A DNA stretch of 64,000 nucleotides from Pholis gunnellus (GCA_910591455.2 OU342809.1:8491968-8555967); one strand, 5' to 3'; shown: positions 35,721 to 49,078, counted from the stretch's first letter. Numbers and translations are program-made. Notes: generated from the sequence alone by a model not told the origin.

Positions 35721-37069
35721 TACCATGTTTACACAAACACAATGTCAGTCCACCCAGCATAGTGCTGCTACAGTGACGACAAAACAGTAGCGTTACTATT
35801 CCAGCCCGCTTACACCAGGAACTTCCTATAAAACCACAAATTCATTTCTTTTTTTTGTGTACAATAAAATACTATACTCATTGAACTTTGGAAAGAGCTA
35901 ACAGTTTCCCCTTATTTCCAATCTCTATGCTAATGCTATGTTCACACAAGCAACAAAACAGCCAATCGTAGCCATCTACATGGTTTCCAAGTCGCTGTTG
36001 AAGTGCTGCTCAACCAATTTTTGATGTAGTTATGTCGTTAAATAGCATGTGAACTGTCTAATGACTTGTACCACTGCAGGCTAAACTACTACATTAATTG
36101 TTCAAACACACACAGATGCAACATGTTAAAACATGTTGATAAAGCTACAGCGTGTATCGAGTCTTCGGAGCCACTAAGAACACACTTTTTTACATTTAAA
36201 CATCAGCTGCAGCTGGTAAAATGTATATATATATATTTTAAACCTAACATTCTACTTGGTCTGTGTGTTTTATCAACAAATTTGTCTTATTTAAGTCATT
36301 TTACGTGAAGATTAGACTTGGAGTATACGTTCAGGAGGCCAGAGCTGCAAAGTTTAATGAAGTCCACTGAAAGCATGCAGGTTTCTGGCACATTTAGGGA
36401 AAATCTACAAAATATATTATGTGATATGATGTATTGTCTATAATTTGAAAGAATAAATACCGTTCATGTTGAGGCAGTGACTAATATTGAAGGCATGGAT
36501 TAATGAACCATACTTTTAATACTTATGTGACCTATCAAATGTGATTAATGGATACAGCTCTAAAAAAGAAACAGTTTGCTTTTGGAAGTATCCAATGCCA
36601 GTGTTGCCAATCAAAAGGAGTTAAATCATAGTAAGCACATTTGAGTGCTTTGTTTCTGAAGCCAACAAGGATCTAGCCTGAGAATTCCTCAAGTGGTCCA
36701 CTGAAGGTTATTATAAGTCTTATAAGACATAAGTGCTCTGTATCTAATACAAAAGTTAAAAGCCTTCCACTAAAAGCCCCATAATTACATTAATTGCTTG
36801 GTACTTCTTTGTGTCTTTAGTCATCCCATCATTGTGTACACACCATATGTGCTATTTGTATATTGTCCGGCTTTGTAATTACTGGCTCGATGATGGCGTA
36901 TTTACAGAGTGTCTGTAATTGTATTAATCAGACATCAAAAGGAGGCAGAGTAAAGACTGTTTGCATGATTTACATTTGGTTTGGCAAGTTTGGTCTCATA
37001 TCTTCAATCGGGAAATGTTCTGGAAAGACATGCAGGCAAAAAAAAAAATGCAATCTGCGTTTCTCAGAG

Positions 37070-37345
37070 AGTTAGATTACACTTATAGTTTAGCACAAAG
37101 ACTGGCGACAGATGGAAACAGCTAGCCTGGCTCTGTCAAAAGGTCTAATTAAATCCACCTACATGCCCCTCTGAAGCTTACTGACACCATGTTTCTTGTT
37201 ATTTTTAGTTCATAGAAGAAAAAGTGCACGTTTAAAATTGACATATTGCCATAGTACAGGGGATTATGGGCCAGACTATTTCTGGGTGGTTTGTTGCAGG
37301 CAAACAGATCTTGACCAAGAAATAGTCCGGCACATAACCCCCTGT
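37070..37345. repeat. Dispersed teleost repeat, longer copy of the same family
   Basis: It contains TTTAGCACAAAGACTGGCGA, AACAGCTAGCCTGGCTCTGT, AAATCCACCTAC and CCCCTCTGAAGCTTAC. It ends with a near-palindromic pair: GGGGATTATGGGCCAGACTA at 37260 and its partial complement TAGTCCGGCACATAACCCCC at 37323. Confidence 0.6.
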
Positions 37346-38137
37346 ATAACGATATGGTTTGGGTTTTATATTTTCATTTATTTATTGGTTTATTTGGTTA
37401 GGGACAGTGCACAATAATAAAACATTGCTGTAAATGTGCCAGAGTTAGCCAAGAGGCTATATTTCATCTGTAGTCCCATGGCAGATGTTACAAAGTCCAC
37501 CAATAAATAGAATGTAAGATTAAATTAAACAATTATGCAATATTTACCTTTAACAAAGTGTGCAGAACAAATGAAAGAAAGGAAAATATTAAAATGGTAG
37601 GAACATCATTCAGGAGACTCTTATACATTGGCAAGTACTAACAAGACATCCAACACAGAGGCTCACAAAACAACACATACGAATAGAAACATGGACTATA
37701 GACAAGATTATGTTGCTTTTTTAGACACTAAAAACATCCATGTCAGAAGCACAAAACATAAAAGCATGCAGAGTATGTGGAATATATAAGTCAGTCTGAC
37801 CCAGCTAAACAACAATAAAAGACATGCATGCAGGTAGATGAGGGACAATATAACTACTTTGACAGTAAGTACTTTTGTGAATCCATCATCATCAAATTAC
37901 TATTGTTGAATTTGTTCTCCAATATTGTCACAGTTAATGCTTCCAGTAAAGACTCCAGAAGCCAACAGCTGTCTTTGACCTTTAATGGAAATGTTTAACT
38001 TGCTGCATATGTGACGCACGCAAAATGTATGGTCACATTTTTGTTATTTGATGAATATTTGATTCATGATATTTAACGAATTTCTGTGATTTGCCAATCA
38101 TAATAAGACTTCCTTTAGATGTGTATTTCTATCTATG

Positions 38138-38155
38138 CCCAGTAGGTGGCAGTGC
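38138..38155 (+). promoter_or_regulatory. CTCF-like motif
   Basis: CCCAGTAGGTGGCAGTGC fits the CTCF core CCASYAGRKGGCR at every position. It may be carried by a repeat, since the same motif occurs in dispersed fish sequences. Binding is not shown. Confidence 0.45.
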
Positions 38156-38203
38156 AGCTCTGTGGTTCTGCCCGAGACTTGTATGTGCGCGTTCAGCGTC
38201 TTG

Positions 38204-38937
38204 ACACTGAATCAAGAAGCCACACGTTTGCCTGTCTTATTATTTCCAGTTTTTCTCAGGTTAGTAACATGTAAAGTGCACCAAAGATGACACATACATT
38301 TGGGACCAATGTGTACTTAACAATTTATAGACTATTTTGTGTTTTTATGTAGTTGTTTGGTAACTATGTGAGTTAAGACTGGTTGTCCAGTGCTAGCTAG
38401 CTAAGCTGATAGTAGCCCTGTATTACATCCCTTGTTTTTATCTGGCTCCTAGACATTGTACTTTTTCTTTATGGTGAAATTAATCGATTTTTTGTGTTCT
38501 GGTAGGTCGATTCATACTAAATATGTTAATTAATGTGTCTGTAATATGTATATAAGTGTTGTGAATGTGTGTTAGCATTTGTTAGCGGTTCGCTGTACTG
38601 GTGAAACAGCGCCGCCATTTGGAATGGTGTCTTCCTCACGTACGCCACAGTGGCTGTGGGCACATAGCCAAAGTGCAGTTAGGAAGGGTTTTATCCCAAA
38701 CGACAACAGATGTGTTGATTAAACATAGTAATGTAACTTGTTAATGTAATAATAGTAGTGTAACTTTTGTTTATTCTGTTTAGGACAATTTAATGGAGTT
38801 TTCCTGTGTTTTGTCATGTAGAAACATATACAGCAGATTGTTTTCACTTGAAGAAGTGTGAAATAAAATAGGTTGAGAAGACACTGAATCAAGAAGCCAC
38901 ACGTTTGCCTGTCTAATTATTTTCTGTTTTTCTCAGG
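38204..38937. repeat. Pair of 57-bp direct repeats 620 bp apart
   Basis: Copies 38204-38260 and 38881-38937 begin ACACTGAATCAAGAAGCCAC and end TTTTTCTCAGG, differing at only 3 of 57 positions. A weaker echo (AATCAAGAAGCCGCAG) occurs near 39241. They could bound a small terminal-repeat element or mark a duplicated exon-like unit; both end in a splice-acceptor-like TTTTTCTCAG. Confidence 0.85.
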
Positions 38938-41280
38938 CATACATCTGTCATCAGGCTCATTCATGCTGGGACCCGTAACACATAGCTGTGCACCTACAGG
39001 TACATACTGTAGTGAGAGTAAGATATATATAAATATAATATGTATAACATCTGTTTCATCTAATACTGTACATCATTTGACTTCTCATTGTAATTTGCAC
39101 TGAATAATAGTTATATAATATACATGTTAGGTCCCTTAAACAACCCTACGGCCTAAAATAAGATAAGGTTTTTATTTTAAAGATACAGAAAGTGCTTCAA
39201 CACGCTTGTAGATAAACTGTTGCCTGAGAGGCGTTTGCAATCAATCAAGAAGCCGCAGCTGCTTTCTCCACATGACCAAACATGGTCACGTATGAAAAAG
39301 TCCCCGACAAGGAAACAAATTCCTCACAGTTTACGAGCCACAACATACTGTAGTGGTGACCTCCTCTGCTGCTCATTGAAATGTTTGTGTACTGTTTGGT
39401 TGGAAAGCAGTGTGTGTTGTTTTGTGGTCGATAACCACCGACTGGTAAAGTGGAGATTTGGAAGCGTCTAAACATCTCTATGAAGAGTTAACAGGCTCAA
39501 CAGGGCCTTTGCTCAGGCTCTTCAGCTCTCCACTCGGTGCTCTGCAGCTCAGCTTTGTTTTAAGAAGCAAAAGGACACAAGGAGTCCATCATCAGCTGAC
39601 GGGTGTACCTGAAAGTGGAACATTTCTGCTTGCGTGCTTTATTTTGTCCGTGATGACAACGCTGAAGTTTTGAGTGATCGTTGAAACTGGAATAAAATAT
39701 GTTTGGTGACACAAGAGACTAAATTCATCCAAATTTCAAGCAGAGTTTTAGCTTCCTCCTCGACCAGGGACTCAATGGAAACAGACGCAGCTATGTGCAC
39801 TCCCTGTTCTGCATCCCCTTCAGCTGAAATGTTGTACTCGGCCTCCTTTTAAGGAAGTACACAGGCAGTGTTAGTTGTAGTGTCCCAGCTTGGCAAGGTG
39901 CAGGGCCATAGACAGTAAGCATGGTTTACTCTAGGAAATATCTGCTGCTATACAAAGTGGCAATCCAAGAATAACTTATTTCCATTGTGATTGCTCATGA
40001 TCACCTTTCCATAACGTTGCTGGGAGACAGAAAGTCCGACTGGAAGGAAAGCCGATTGCTTACTGTCAATAAAAGTAAACAAACTATGGCTGTTAGAAGA
40101 TGGGTTTACAATAGTAGAAGTCTGACACAGTGCAAAAGGAACAGCTGGATATCTAAACAAATAAATCCGACTTCTGAATCATTCTAGTATTGATGTAAGG
40201 AATGTTATTTCTCTTTACACCAGCCTTGATGGCCGACTGATTGCTGATGAATGACTCTATTAATGTCAGAGCCACTAACAACACACCTCTACCCCCTCCT
40301 GTAATTTGCTCATGTGGAAAACCATTTCCTCTGCTTTTTAGAGTGTCCCACCTGTACAAGTAGAGAGCAGACTGCCTCCCTCTCCGTCATACACAAAACC
40401 TCTGAGCTACAAAGACTCGTTTGTGCTCAGACGAAAACATCAGCAGCAGAATCTCCCCTGTATTCTCTTTTGGACTCAACCTGTTCAAAAAGTCCCCTGT
40501 GCTTGTGTTCACAGGACAGCTTATATCCTACTCTCTTGTCACCAGCAACATGCAGACATACAATAAGTGTTTGTATCAAACACGGCTAAACATGTCATTA
40601 AAAACAAATCTGTGATCTTTGTATCGTTATCGTCAGGCTGTGTGTTCACATGGATGCTTGAAATCAAATCTCTCCTGAATAACTTTTACACTCACACAGC
40701 TGATTTCACTCTCGTGACGAAAAATCAACCTGATTTCAAGTAACTGAGAAGGGGGAGAAGATGCTCCCAAACCCAAACATGTGTCCAGTCCCCAAAGAAC
40801 CCATGGTCATAAACTCACACAACCCCATGCGGTTGTAGCATTTATCTTCAATACCATCTAAGGAATAGGAGCCTGACTTGGCACGTCCTCCACGCCAAAC
40901 AGCCTTTCCACAACCAGACGTCTGCTCAATGTCCCAGTAACAGAAATCTAAGTTAAACTATAGCATTCACTGCTGTTGGACAGAGCAGATGCACGTGCCT
41001 CAAGGACACCAATTTGCAGAGGCAAAATGCACACGTTTCAGCTTACAATTGCTTCATGCAGGTCCTGTCTTCCGTACACCATCTTATGTATGCAACTTGG
41101 ATGCAGTGCCAGCTGATTCCAGTCCCTCTGCAGAAATATACTTAGCGACACAAGCTTTAGTTTCAACTTTTCAAGAACTTCATAAGGAGTTAACTGGATG
41201 ACCATCGACTGAAAGGATGTATTGACTTTCATTGCATTCAATCAAGTGCAGCAACATTTGTGAATGTTTGGATAACAGAG

Positions 41281-41281
<1 letters not shown>

Positions 41282-41329
<48 letters not shown>
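41282..41329. repeat. (AT)n microsatellite
   Basis: About 48 bp of alternating AT within the long 5' intron of cald1. Confidence 0.95.
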
Positions 41330-41332
<3 letters not shown>

Positions 41333-41882
41333 AGATACATAGATTTTGTTGAGCGAATAAACTATTTCATGCCATCTTGTCCAGCTGTTACTCTGCCGGA
41401 GGATGACCCTTCTAAAGCCAGTGCACACATTTTTGTAAAGAGGGGAGACATTTCTATATTCTGTCCGGTCCTTTGAACATCTGCTTATTCTCAGTTTTTT
41501 TTCTCCAATGAATTTCTTTTAGTGAGATTCATGATAAAATAAAGTAAAATAGTTTCCCTAAGAGGAGAGGAGTTATCTACATAACATATAACCTGAGTAA
41601 GCTACAGTCTGTTACATGCAGAGCATCTGTTCCTCGTCTAAACCAGCTGGTTAAGTTTAAGACTCGTTAGCGAGCCACACACCTACCTCGTCATGACATC
41701 AAGTGATGTTTGGAGAGCAGCACAACTTTAGCTGTCGTTAGTGCCGGTAATCATCTGATCAACTCTGATGACAAATCTCTAATTCTTCCATAAAGGTCAC
41801 AGACCACAACAAAGCAACACCCCTCTTTATCTGCATTAACTTCAAGTTATTCAGCAACACACATTGTCATTGTCAAACTTAC

Positions 41883-41980
41883 CAGACCGGCAGACCAAAG
41901 GGACTGTTCCTGCTGGAAATCAGCAGAGGGAGAGCAACCAGAGGTTTATAAGCACAGCATGCAGCGTCCAGCCCCGCCTG
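41883..41980 (-). promoter_or_regulatory. cald1: Probable upstream cald1 promoter and untranslated first exon
   Basis: Minus strand: a CCCCGCC/GGCGGGG GC box near 41975, a TTATAAACC TATA box at 41945-41950, a predicted start near 41920 and a strong GTAAGT donor at 41882 (CGGTCTG|GTAAGT). The leader would be about 40 nt. It is assigned to cald1 because cald1 is the next minus-strand gene downstream and its ATG exon has an upstream acceptor. It could instead serve an unrecognised non-coding RNA. Confidence 0.5.
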
Positions 41981-44191
41981 CTAAAGCTGCAACTCACTGA
42001 GGTTCACATTGGACAGCTGCTTGTGTGTGTGTGTGTGTGTGTGTGCATGAACACTGTTTAACTTTAGGCCTCTAGTTTATACACATTATTATTTACCCTT
42101 GGTAATATAAATAGATGCAGAGATAAAAAGATACACTGAGCATCAATCAAAGTCTTTCTGAGCAAATCATAAACTGTGTGTCAGGGTGGTTTCTTTTCTT
42201 CATAACTTCACAGTCAATTGTTGTAAATGATGCATAAGAGTTTGAATGGTTGCTGAAAAACATACTTTATATCATTCTTAAAATAATTCATGATCAAGAT
42301 GAAGTTCTCTTTCACTGCATGTTTGGTAAGAAATGCAAAATGACAGTTGTAGTTCAGATGCCTGATCCATACAGTATACTGTAGTATCTACCCGGATACA
42401 TGGCATCAGTCCTGCCATATAGATGGGTCTATGACGTTGATGATTGTGTCCATTTAAGAGCATTTCCATCCAATTAGAGGGTTCCTTACTGGCTCAGCCT
42501 TACTGGTTTGGCCAAATTACAGAAATGTTTTGAGAAATGAGGAGCCACTCCTCTGTGGTAGCCAAACAGACTCGGTTGTTTATCGTTTCCAGTGGGCTCA
42601 GAATCTAAATTGCAGGCATATCTGTACTTCCCAAACAGCATCGTTTGTTTTCTAATTTGTTCCTGTTGCTCCATTACACAGTATATAACTAACTTTATAT
42701 CAGTGCGACATCTGACACGCCTTCCTGTCTTGAAATGATCAAGTGTCGGATAAAATGAAGCTTGAAATTGACACAAAACACTGAAATAAAAAAAAGTATG
42801 TTTAAGGAAAAGTTAAATTCCCTTTTATTTCATCATGCAGGCTCTCGTATGGTAAGGTGTGAACAGCAGGGAAGACATTAAATAGTCCATGAGATTACAA
42901 ATACAGTGTTTTCTTTAGTAGCTACAAATGCATCATCTCTTCTCCCCTATTGACCTAACAGACCAGTGTACAAAACTACAGTGACAGAGAAACCAAACAT
43001 CACGAGACACAAATGATGCACAGTGCTGTACATCTACAGACAAGAGACACAGTACAACAGACAATACAGCAGCCGATGCCACACACAGTAACATGAGATA
43101 ATGGTGGTAAAAGACATAATGCGCAGACTCAAAAAGTAGTTTGTAACATTTCCACGCATGTTAATAACATGACGTAAGCAACATGAAATTGCACATGTAT
43201 GAATTCAGTAATGGTATTTACCATTCACAGGGTGTTGCATTTAATTAGAAAGGAGATTTGTTTTAAAAAAAAAAAAAATCTTAAATTCTCCCCAAAAGTG
43301 CAAAGCATAAACCAGTTATCACCAAATCGCCACAGTGTCTTCAACTCAACCTATTGTTTTCACAGTTAATGTGCTGTATGAACCTCATGGTACAACAGCT
43401 TCAGCTATAGTGCTTTACTCTTACTGAGTGGGTTATTTCATAGTGGGAGTAACTGTGATAGCAGATGAGTTCAATGGTTTTGCATGTTTACAGCTTCTCT
43501 GTGTTTCACTCTGACCCCATTCTTGGAATGAACAGCCTGGCAATCAATTTCTAAAGAGGTAAGATCTGTTAATGGAGCGCTTTTATTCTCAAAAAAATAA
43601 ACCACCGCAAGACCGGTTTGATGCTCCTTAAAAGACGCTTTTAGAAAAAGTAGCTGAACTTGAGCGTTACGTTAATAGTGAAGGCACATGTTGAAATGCA
43701 AGAGAATACTCCTAAAGCTCATCAATGTAACAGAAAAGTATCTTTTAGAAAGGAGTGTTTTTCTCTCGATATGATATATTTGAAGAGATTCCCAGATTCG
43801 CCACTTTACAATTGAACTGCAAGGTAGAGTCAATAGGTAAATGAATAAACAACCACTTCAGGGTCACCATACAGGCATAAGTGGTAACATTTAGCTTAAA
43901 CATCAGCGCTTACACAAAATACAACTCGACACAGCGCAGAAACATTTACAGTACTTCCTCCTGCTCCTATCAGACCAGTATGACCTGTGACACGCTGTGT
44001 ATCCAGGTGAAGCCACTACTACACACCTTTCCTTTGAATCTTATTAACAATTTGCTGTTATTGTAAGATGTCATATATTATTATTATTTGAGTCTTTTCA
44101 AGAATTTTCTCTGGACCTGTACCTAATAAAAAAAGTGCGCACAGGCAACCAGAACTGAACTATGTTAAGTCTTACAGCCAGTTAAGCGTGT
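41981..44191. other. Region between the cald1 promoter and the bpgm 3' end
   Basis: No exon is recognised. It contains a (TG)n run at 42021-42045 and AT-rich sequence. A minus-strand AATAAA lies near 42825 and would fit a long bpgm 3' UTR. Positions 42200-42780 contain open frames without recognisable similarity. Confidence 0.45.
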
Positions 44192-45409
44192 TCAAGTAGT
44201 CGGTTTGGCTTTTCCCTGGTCCTCCACCTTTTTAATTGCCGCTTGAATCTTCGCCTGGTCTCCCAAGAGCTGTCGGGGTTTCACAGGCTTGAGGTTTTCA
44301 TCCAGCTCAAGCAGCACAGGTATCCCTGTAGGTAAAGTCACGCTGGCAATATCCTCATCCGATATACCTGTTGAAATAAGGACAGTAATGTGAAGATAAC
44401 ACGAAACAAACAAGCCACAACCAGGCTTGATAACTCATATACATGAAGGCTGTAATGAAAGCTTGTTGATAAATGCTCCATAATATTAAAGTAATAGTCC
44501 ATATGTAACATATGTATATGTTGAATTAATGAGTGTCCTGTGGCACAAGGAGCCTCCGAAGCGTACGAGTGTGATGAAAGGTCAGCGTGGACTTAATAGC
44601 CATCGCCGAATGTAACATAAACTCACTGGCCTTTTTACACAAGTTCAACTTTCCATTTGTGGAACTGAAAATATGTCCTTGCCAATTCAATGGCTGACGA
44701 CTAGAAACAGCAGCCTGTACAACAGCAGACTGAATGCATTTACTGCACCAACACAAAAGCTGAGAGAGCGCTGTTTAGAATAGCTTGGATCAGTTCGGTA
44801 CGGCATACCTTCCAGGTGTTTCAGCAGAGCTCTGCAGCTGTTTCCATGAGCAGAAATGAGCACAGTCCTGCCTTTCCTTATCTCTGGCACCACGGTGCTG
44901 TGCCAGTATGGCAGCAGCCTGTCCAACACCTCCTTCAGGCTCTCTGCTCGGGGAAGGTTCTCCTTCGGCACGTCACAGGTGGTGTATCTGCGGTCGTTGT
45001 AGATTTCCAGGAAGTACGGGTGGGATTCATCAATCGGAGGGGGAGTGATATCATAGCTCCTTCTCCACAACTTCACCTTTTCCTCTCCGTGCTGCAGAGC
45101 CATCTCGGCCCGGTTCAGGCCGATCAGGGAACCGTAGTGGCGCTCGTTCAGTCTCCAGGACTTGACCACGGGGACCCACTCCTGACCCATAGCCTCCAGC
45201 ACCAGCCACGCTGTCTGGGTGGAGCGGCTGAGTATGGAGGTGAACACTAAGTCAAACTTGTAGCCCTGCTCCTTTAGGAGTTTCCCACAGTCCTGGGCCT
45301 CCTTCACCCCATCTTCGCTCAGCTTCTGGTCAACCCAGCTGCAGAAACGGTTCTCTTTGTTCCAGGCCCCCTCCCCATGCCTCAGCAGAAAGAGTCTGTA
45401 CTTGGACAT
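44192..45409 (-). CDS. bpgm: Bisphosphoglycerate mutase
   Basis: Two coding exons, 45409-44809 and 44367-44192, join within GAA G|GT ATA to 258 residues (human 259). The catalytic phosphohistidine lies in LRHGEGAWN (His11), with SRST, NERHYG (the catalytic Glu region), RRSYDITPPP and SAHGNSCRAL holding the second active-site His. Gly at position 14, where phosphoglycerate mutases carry Ser, and ENRFCSWVDQKL mark it as BPGM and not PGAM. Known role: makes and breaks down 2,3-bisphosphoglycerate, the red-cell effector of haemoglobin, with minor glycolytic mutase activity. In mammals BPGM lies beside CALD1, and that neighbourhood is kept here. An acceptor at 45431 and a donor at 45898 (CACAGG|GTAAGA) suggest a first untranslated exon at about 45899-45990. 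The last residues (KAKPTT) are family-variable. Confidence 0.96.
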
Positions 45410-45430
45410 CCGAAGCAACAACAGCAGACA

Positions 45431-47187
45431 CCTGCACACATTCAGCAGAAATGAACAAAACAGTCGTGCAGTTAGTGAAACACCAGGGAAATTATATTAA
45501 TATAACACCATTAATTTCCAAGTTTGCAGTGTATTATCTCACTTAGTCACAGGTCAGTGTATCTGATCCGAGATCAAAAGGTTAGAGGTTGTCTAATAAG
45601 AGTGACAGGCTAAAGGCAGATAGCAGATCGCATACAGCAGTGAGCTAGCTTTATTCTTAGGCTGGACACAAAACAAAGATAGCGATCGTTAGCAGAATAA
45701 TTATGCGAATATTTCATTGGATGGCGATGCACTGCTTGTCTGATGGATGGACGCGCTGCTATGTAGCGTATACCGTTTATATTATGGCCGCTCAGCCCCA
45801 GGTAACGACAAGACCCGCGTTAAAAAAAAAAACAGAACTACAGGCATGTGGCAAAGTCATCCCAAAATAATCAGAATATTGTGAAAATGTCGTCTTACCC
45901 TGTGTGCGTTATGAATCCGGCCTAAAAGTAGCTGGAACAGTCGTAAATGTTCGGCCATGCACAGCAGTTCGTGAACGTTGATGATTGAAAATCCATCCCT
46001 CCAATCAGAGTGGCGGACATTACAAGTGGGCGGTGACTTTAATCAAATGTTATGCCCATGTTAGGAGTGGTAGTAACGGTTAAGCACGTTCACCGTAGAG
46101 GGTGAAGGAGGGTGAAGGAGGGGCGTGACCGTCCACCAACCGTTGCTTCTCAAACATGGATGTATTGAGGCGGTACAGTCCGCTAGCTAACGGTCGGTGT
46201 TATGTTGAGTGGGCTCTGTGGTTTTAAGGATTTATGGTGTTTGTAAGACGAGGAATGCAGTTTAAGTAGTGATGCTTAAATCATAAAACATGCAATATTG
46301 CTTTAAAACAGTCCCAATATTTTATTTGCAACATTTGTCCTAAATTAATACACCGGAGGTATTAAAGGGAGAGCTACCACGATATGTGGGGATCTGTATA
46401 ACAAAATCTAAACTAAATGTATGACTAAATACTAATAGATGATAAGGTGATTCGTTCGAGAGGTAACAGAATTCCAGTTTAAGACACAGAAGATGAATTT
46501 TCTCTGAGTAATGTAATTTATATTTTATTATTGGAAACACAATGTATAACACTGCTTCTTCTGATATTAATGTCTAAGTTAAATGCCACATTAATTATCA
46601 AGGTTTCTTACTTAATTTAACTCAATGAACAGTTGAACCCCAACAGTTGCCCCTGGAATGTGTATCTATTCAATCCAATAGGCTTTTTTTATCCACAAGT
46701 ATCCACAGAAATGTTCTCCATGTTGTATATTATCATCTAAGTCCAGGATTCAAAAGACATACAATTTATAATTGTAGACAAATCAGCATTTTCTCCAAGT
46801 TTTGTCTGTTTATTAATGTTTATGTCAAGCAGATGTGAGAAAGTAAGCCAGTAACATTACAGGTGACCTGAACAGCCAAAGGTGGAGCTGTGTTCATGAA
46901 TTCATATGAATGCTAAAACTACAAAGGTGATATAATGCTCTAATATATACATATGTTTTTCATAATACATCATACATTATGCTAAAAACTACATGTGTTG
47001 AATGAATTATGGTAAAGTTAAACTCTTTCACCATTGTCATTACTACAAACACTTAAAACATGAACTTGTCAACTTGGTCTTTACGTGATTCTCTGTCATT
47101 CTATAGTAAACAACAGTCGTATGTTTCACGGGTTCCACCTGTTTGTGGAGCGGCAGAATATCTTCACAAAGAAATTCACCACAAAAT
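45431..47187. other. bpgm 5' region and spacer to troponin I copy A
   Basis: A probable untranslated bpgm first exon lies at about 45899-45990 on the minus strand. Beyond it there is a short GGTGAAGGAG tandem duplication near 46100. From 46.2 to 47.19 kb the sequence is AT-rich, presumably the 3' UTR and spacer of troponin I copy A. No other exon is seen. Confidence 0.5.
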
Positions 47188-49078
47188 CTACTGCCCAGCA
47201 GCAAACAGCTTCTTCCTGCCCTCCATACCAGACATGGATTCCACGTTCTTACGCCAGTCAGTCACTTCCTCTTTCTGTGGGGGGGGGAAAGATGATTTAG
47301 AATCAGCTCAATACGACTAAAACACGACTTTTTGTAGCCCTTCTAACACCACAAATAGGCATTCAATGTTGAGGAATACGTGCTTGTTATTATGAAAAGA
47401 AGAATGAAATTCCAGCACTGATTATTACTGCCTCAGATTCTGTACAACTGCATTCTTATGTCCTCCACATTTGTTTTTATTAATACAATTAAAACCCTTC
47501 TTAGGTTGTATCAGTCTACTTTCTACTGCAAAAGGTCAGCAATTATTTATTTATTTGTCAAATGTGTGGTCCCCAAAGTTAAGAGGAAACCTGCAACCTT
47601 GATTGCAAACAATGTGTAATGATGAAACGGTATTCATTTTTATGTTTTTAATTGTTTTTGTGTGCTTGTGTGTTTAATGTACACAGGACTACTAGAAAAG
47701 CAGCACTTAATGAGCGGACTATCCTCATGGAATGAAGTGAACTGACTTGAAGTGACACCACATAATGTTATGCATTACTTACCTTCTCATCCTCTTTCTT
47801 CACAGTCTTCAGGTTGGCCTTGAAGTCCACGGACTCTTTGAGCTTAGAGCCCAGCAGAGCTCCCAACATGGCGTCAGCAGACACCCTCACCCTCTTCAGA
47901 GCCGGTCTCTTCATCTTGCCCTTCAACTCAAAGACCTTCTGAGACAGGTCCTGTATCTTTTTCCAACACAAATGACAAACGCACCCTCAGCAGTACCAAA
48001 CAACTTTCCAAATCCGAATCAATATTGTTTACATAAAAGGATAAAACTCAAACTGTTATTCACAAAGACTGCTTACCTCCCTACTATTCTTCGTCACTTT
48101 AGAATCAATGTCATACCGCTCTTCATCAGCCGCATCAATTTTCAGGTGCAGCTCTTTGCACATATTCTGTGGACACAAGACACATTTGATTTATTAGACT
48201 TGTTTAAATACCAACTTCATGGAAATACTGACAGAGCAAAGAAGCATTGCACGGAGACGGTGCAACACAGAATACCACTCTTCACAACTCTCTCCTCCAC
48301 TACACCATGCTTTGTTCAACAAACTTTTTCGGGGTACCACCCCGATGAATGTAAGATGGCCGAAAACGTATACCAATAGGAGGTGTGGAAAAGTAACTTT
48401 TGTGAAGTGCTTGGACAGTTATATGATTAAATTAAAAAAAGCTCCTTGTGTGGATTGATATGCTTCAGTGATAAATGTACCTGGAGATCCTGCAGAGACA
48501 GGCTTGACAGTTGGAGTTCGGGGACTCTCTCAGCGAGGGTTCTCTCTCGTTCATCTTTTTTGGCTTGATTTTCATTTTCCTTCATAGTCATGGCCTTCTT
48601 CAGCAGTTTGGTCTGGTGCAAATAATATGTTCAGAATTACGCCCCAGCCAACCAGACAATGTGTGGTTAACAGCACTTAAAGATGTGTACAGCAGTGCTA
48701 CTCAAGACTAAGACACGGTTACGCATAATATACCTTCAAGAACAGTCTGCGGGATGCCGTGATTTTTGGCTTTGGTTTCTGGAAAAGAAAACGTTATACA
48801 TGTCAGATTTCTGTTTTAACTTTTAAAATATCCAACAGTACGCAGTGAATTTCCCGGTGTTGGTTCTTCTGTACTGATTCAACAAAAACACAACTTATTA
48901 TGCAATGAATTAATAACTCACCGTAGGTCTATCCAGTTAGGAAGTTGGTGTCCACATTTCAAGAAGAGAAAGAGAAAAGGTGCAATTTGTTACTTTTGTT
49001 GAATATCTTGTAGTAAGTTGGGGGGGGGGGGGGGGGGGGTGGAAGTGAATGAGACATGTGTGCTTACCCTTCAGTCAT
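47188..49078 (-). CDS. Troponin I, skeletal-type, tandem copy A
   Basis: Seven coding exons: 49078-49068 (ATGACTGAAGG, 11 nt), 48928-48922 (7-nt micro-exon), 48778-48734, 48612-48481, 48166-48077, 47950-47783 and 47274-47188. They join in frame to 179 residues, about the length of vertebrate skeletal TnI. The protein starts MTEGPTKPKPKITASRR. DEERYDIDSKV lies in the troponin C/T-binding region, GKMKRPALKRVRVSADAM is the inhibitory and switch segment, and it ends DWRKNVESMSGMEGRKKLFAAGQ. Known role: the inhibitory subunit that holds actomyosin off until troponin C binds calcium. ADAMLGALLGSK and VDFKANLKTVKKE suggest a fish TnI class outside mammalian TNNI1, 2 and 3; naming needs a tree. The promoter is near 49.95 kb. 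The first introns hold a 20-G run and an (AT)n run. Confidence 0.92.
49020..49039. repeat. Poly-G tract
   Basis: A run of 20 G in the intron between the ATG exon and the 7-nt micro-exon of troponin I copy A. It is G-quadruplex-prone on the plus strand (C-rich in the transcript) and a likely site of assembly length error. Confidence 0.9.

Larger units (their letters stand above)
32600..41882 (-). other. cald1: Long 5' intron of cald1, repeat-rich
   Basis: No coding exon is recognised across about 9.3 kb. It holds an untranslated segment just upstream of the ATG (to about 32629), a CT-rich tract at 33190-33330, a (CA)n run at 34733-34760, dispersed-repeat fragments near 35.6 and 37.1-37.3 kb, two 57-bp direct repeats near 38.2 and 38.9 kb, a CTCF-like motif at 38138-38155 and an (AT)n run at 41282-41329. 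Additional alternative first exons of cald1 may lie here but I cannot point to one. Confidence 0.5.

Noticed and set aside
44816..45250. 144-codon plus-strand open frame over bpgm
   Set aside because: Antisense shadow of the conserved bpgm exon, with no recognisable domain.
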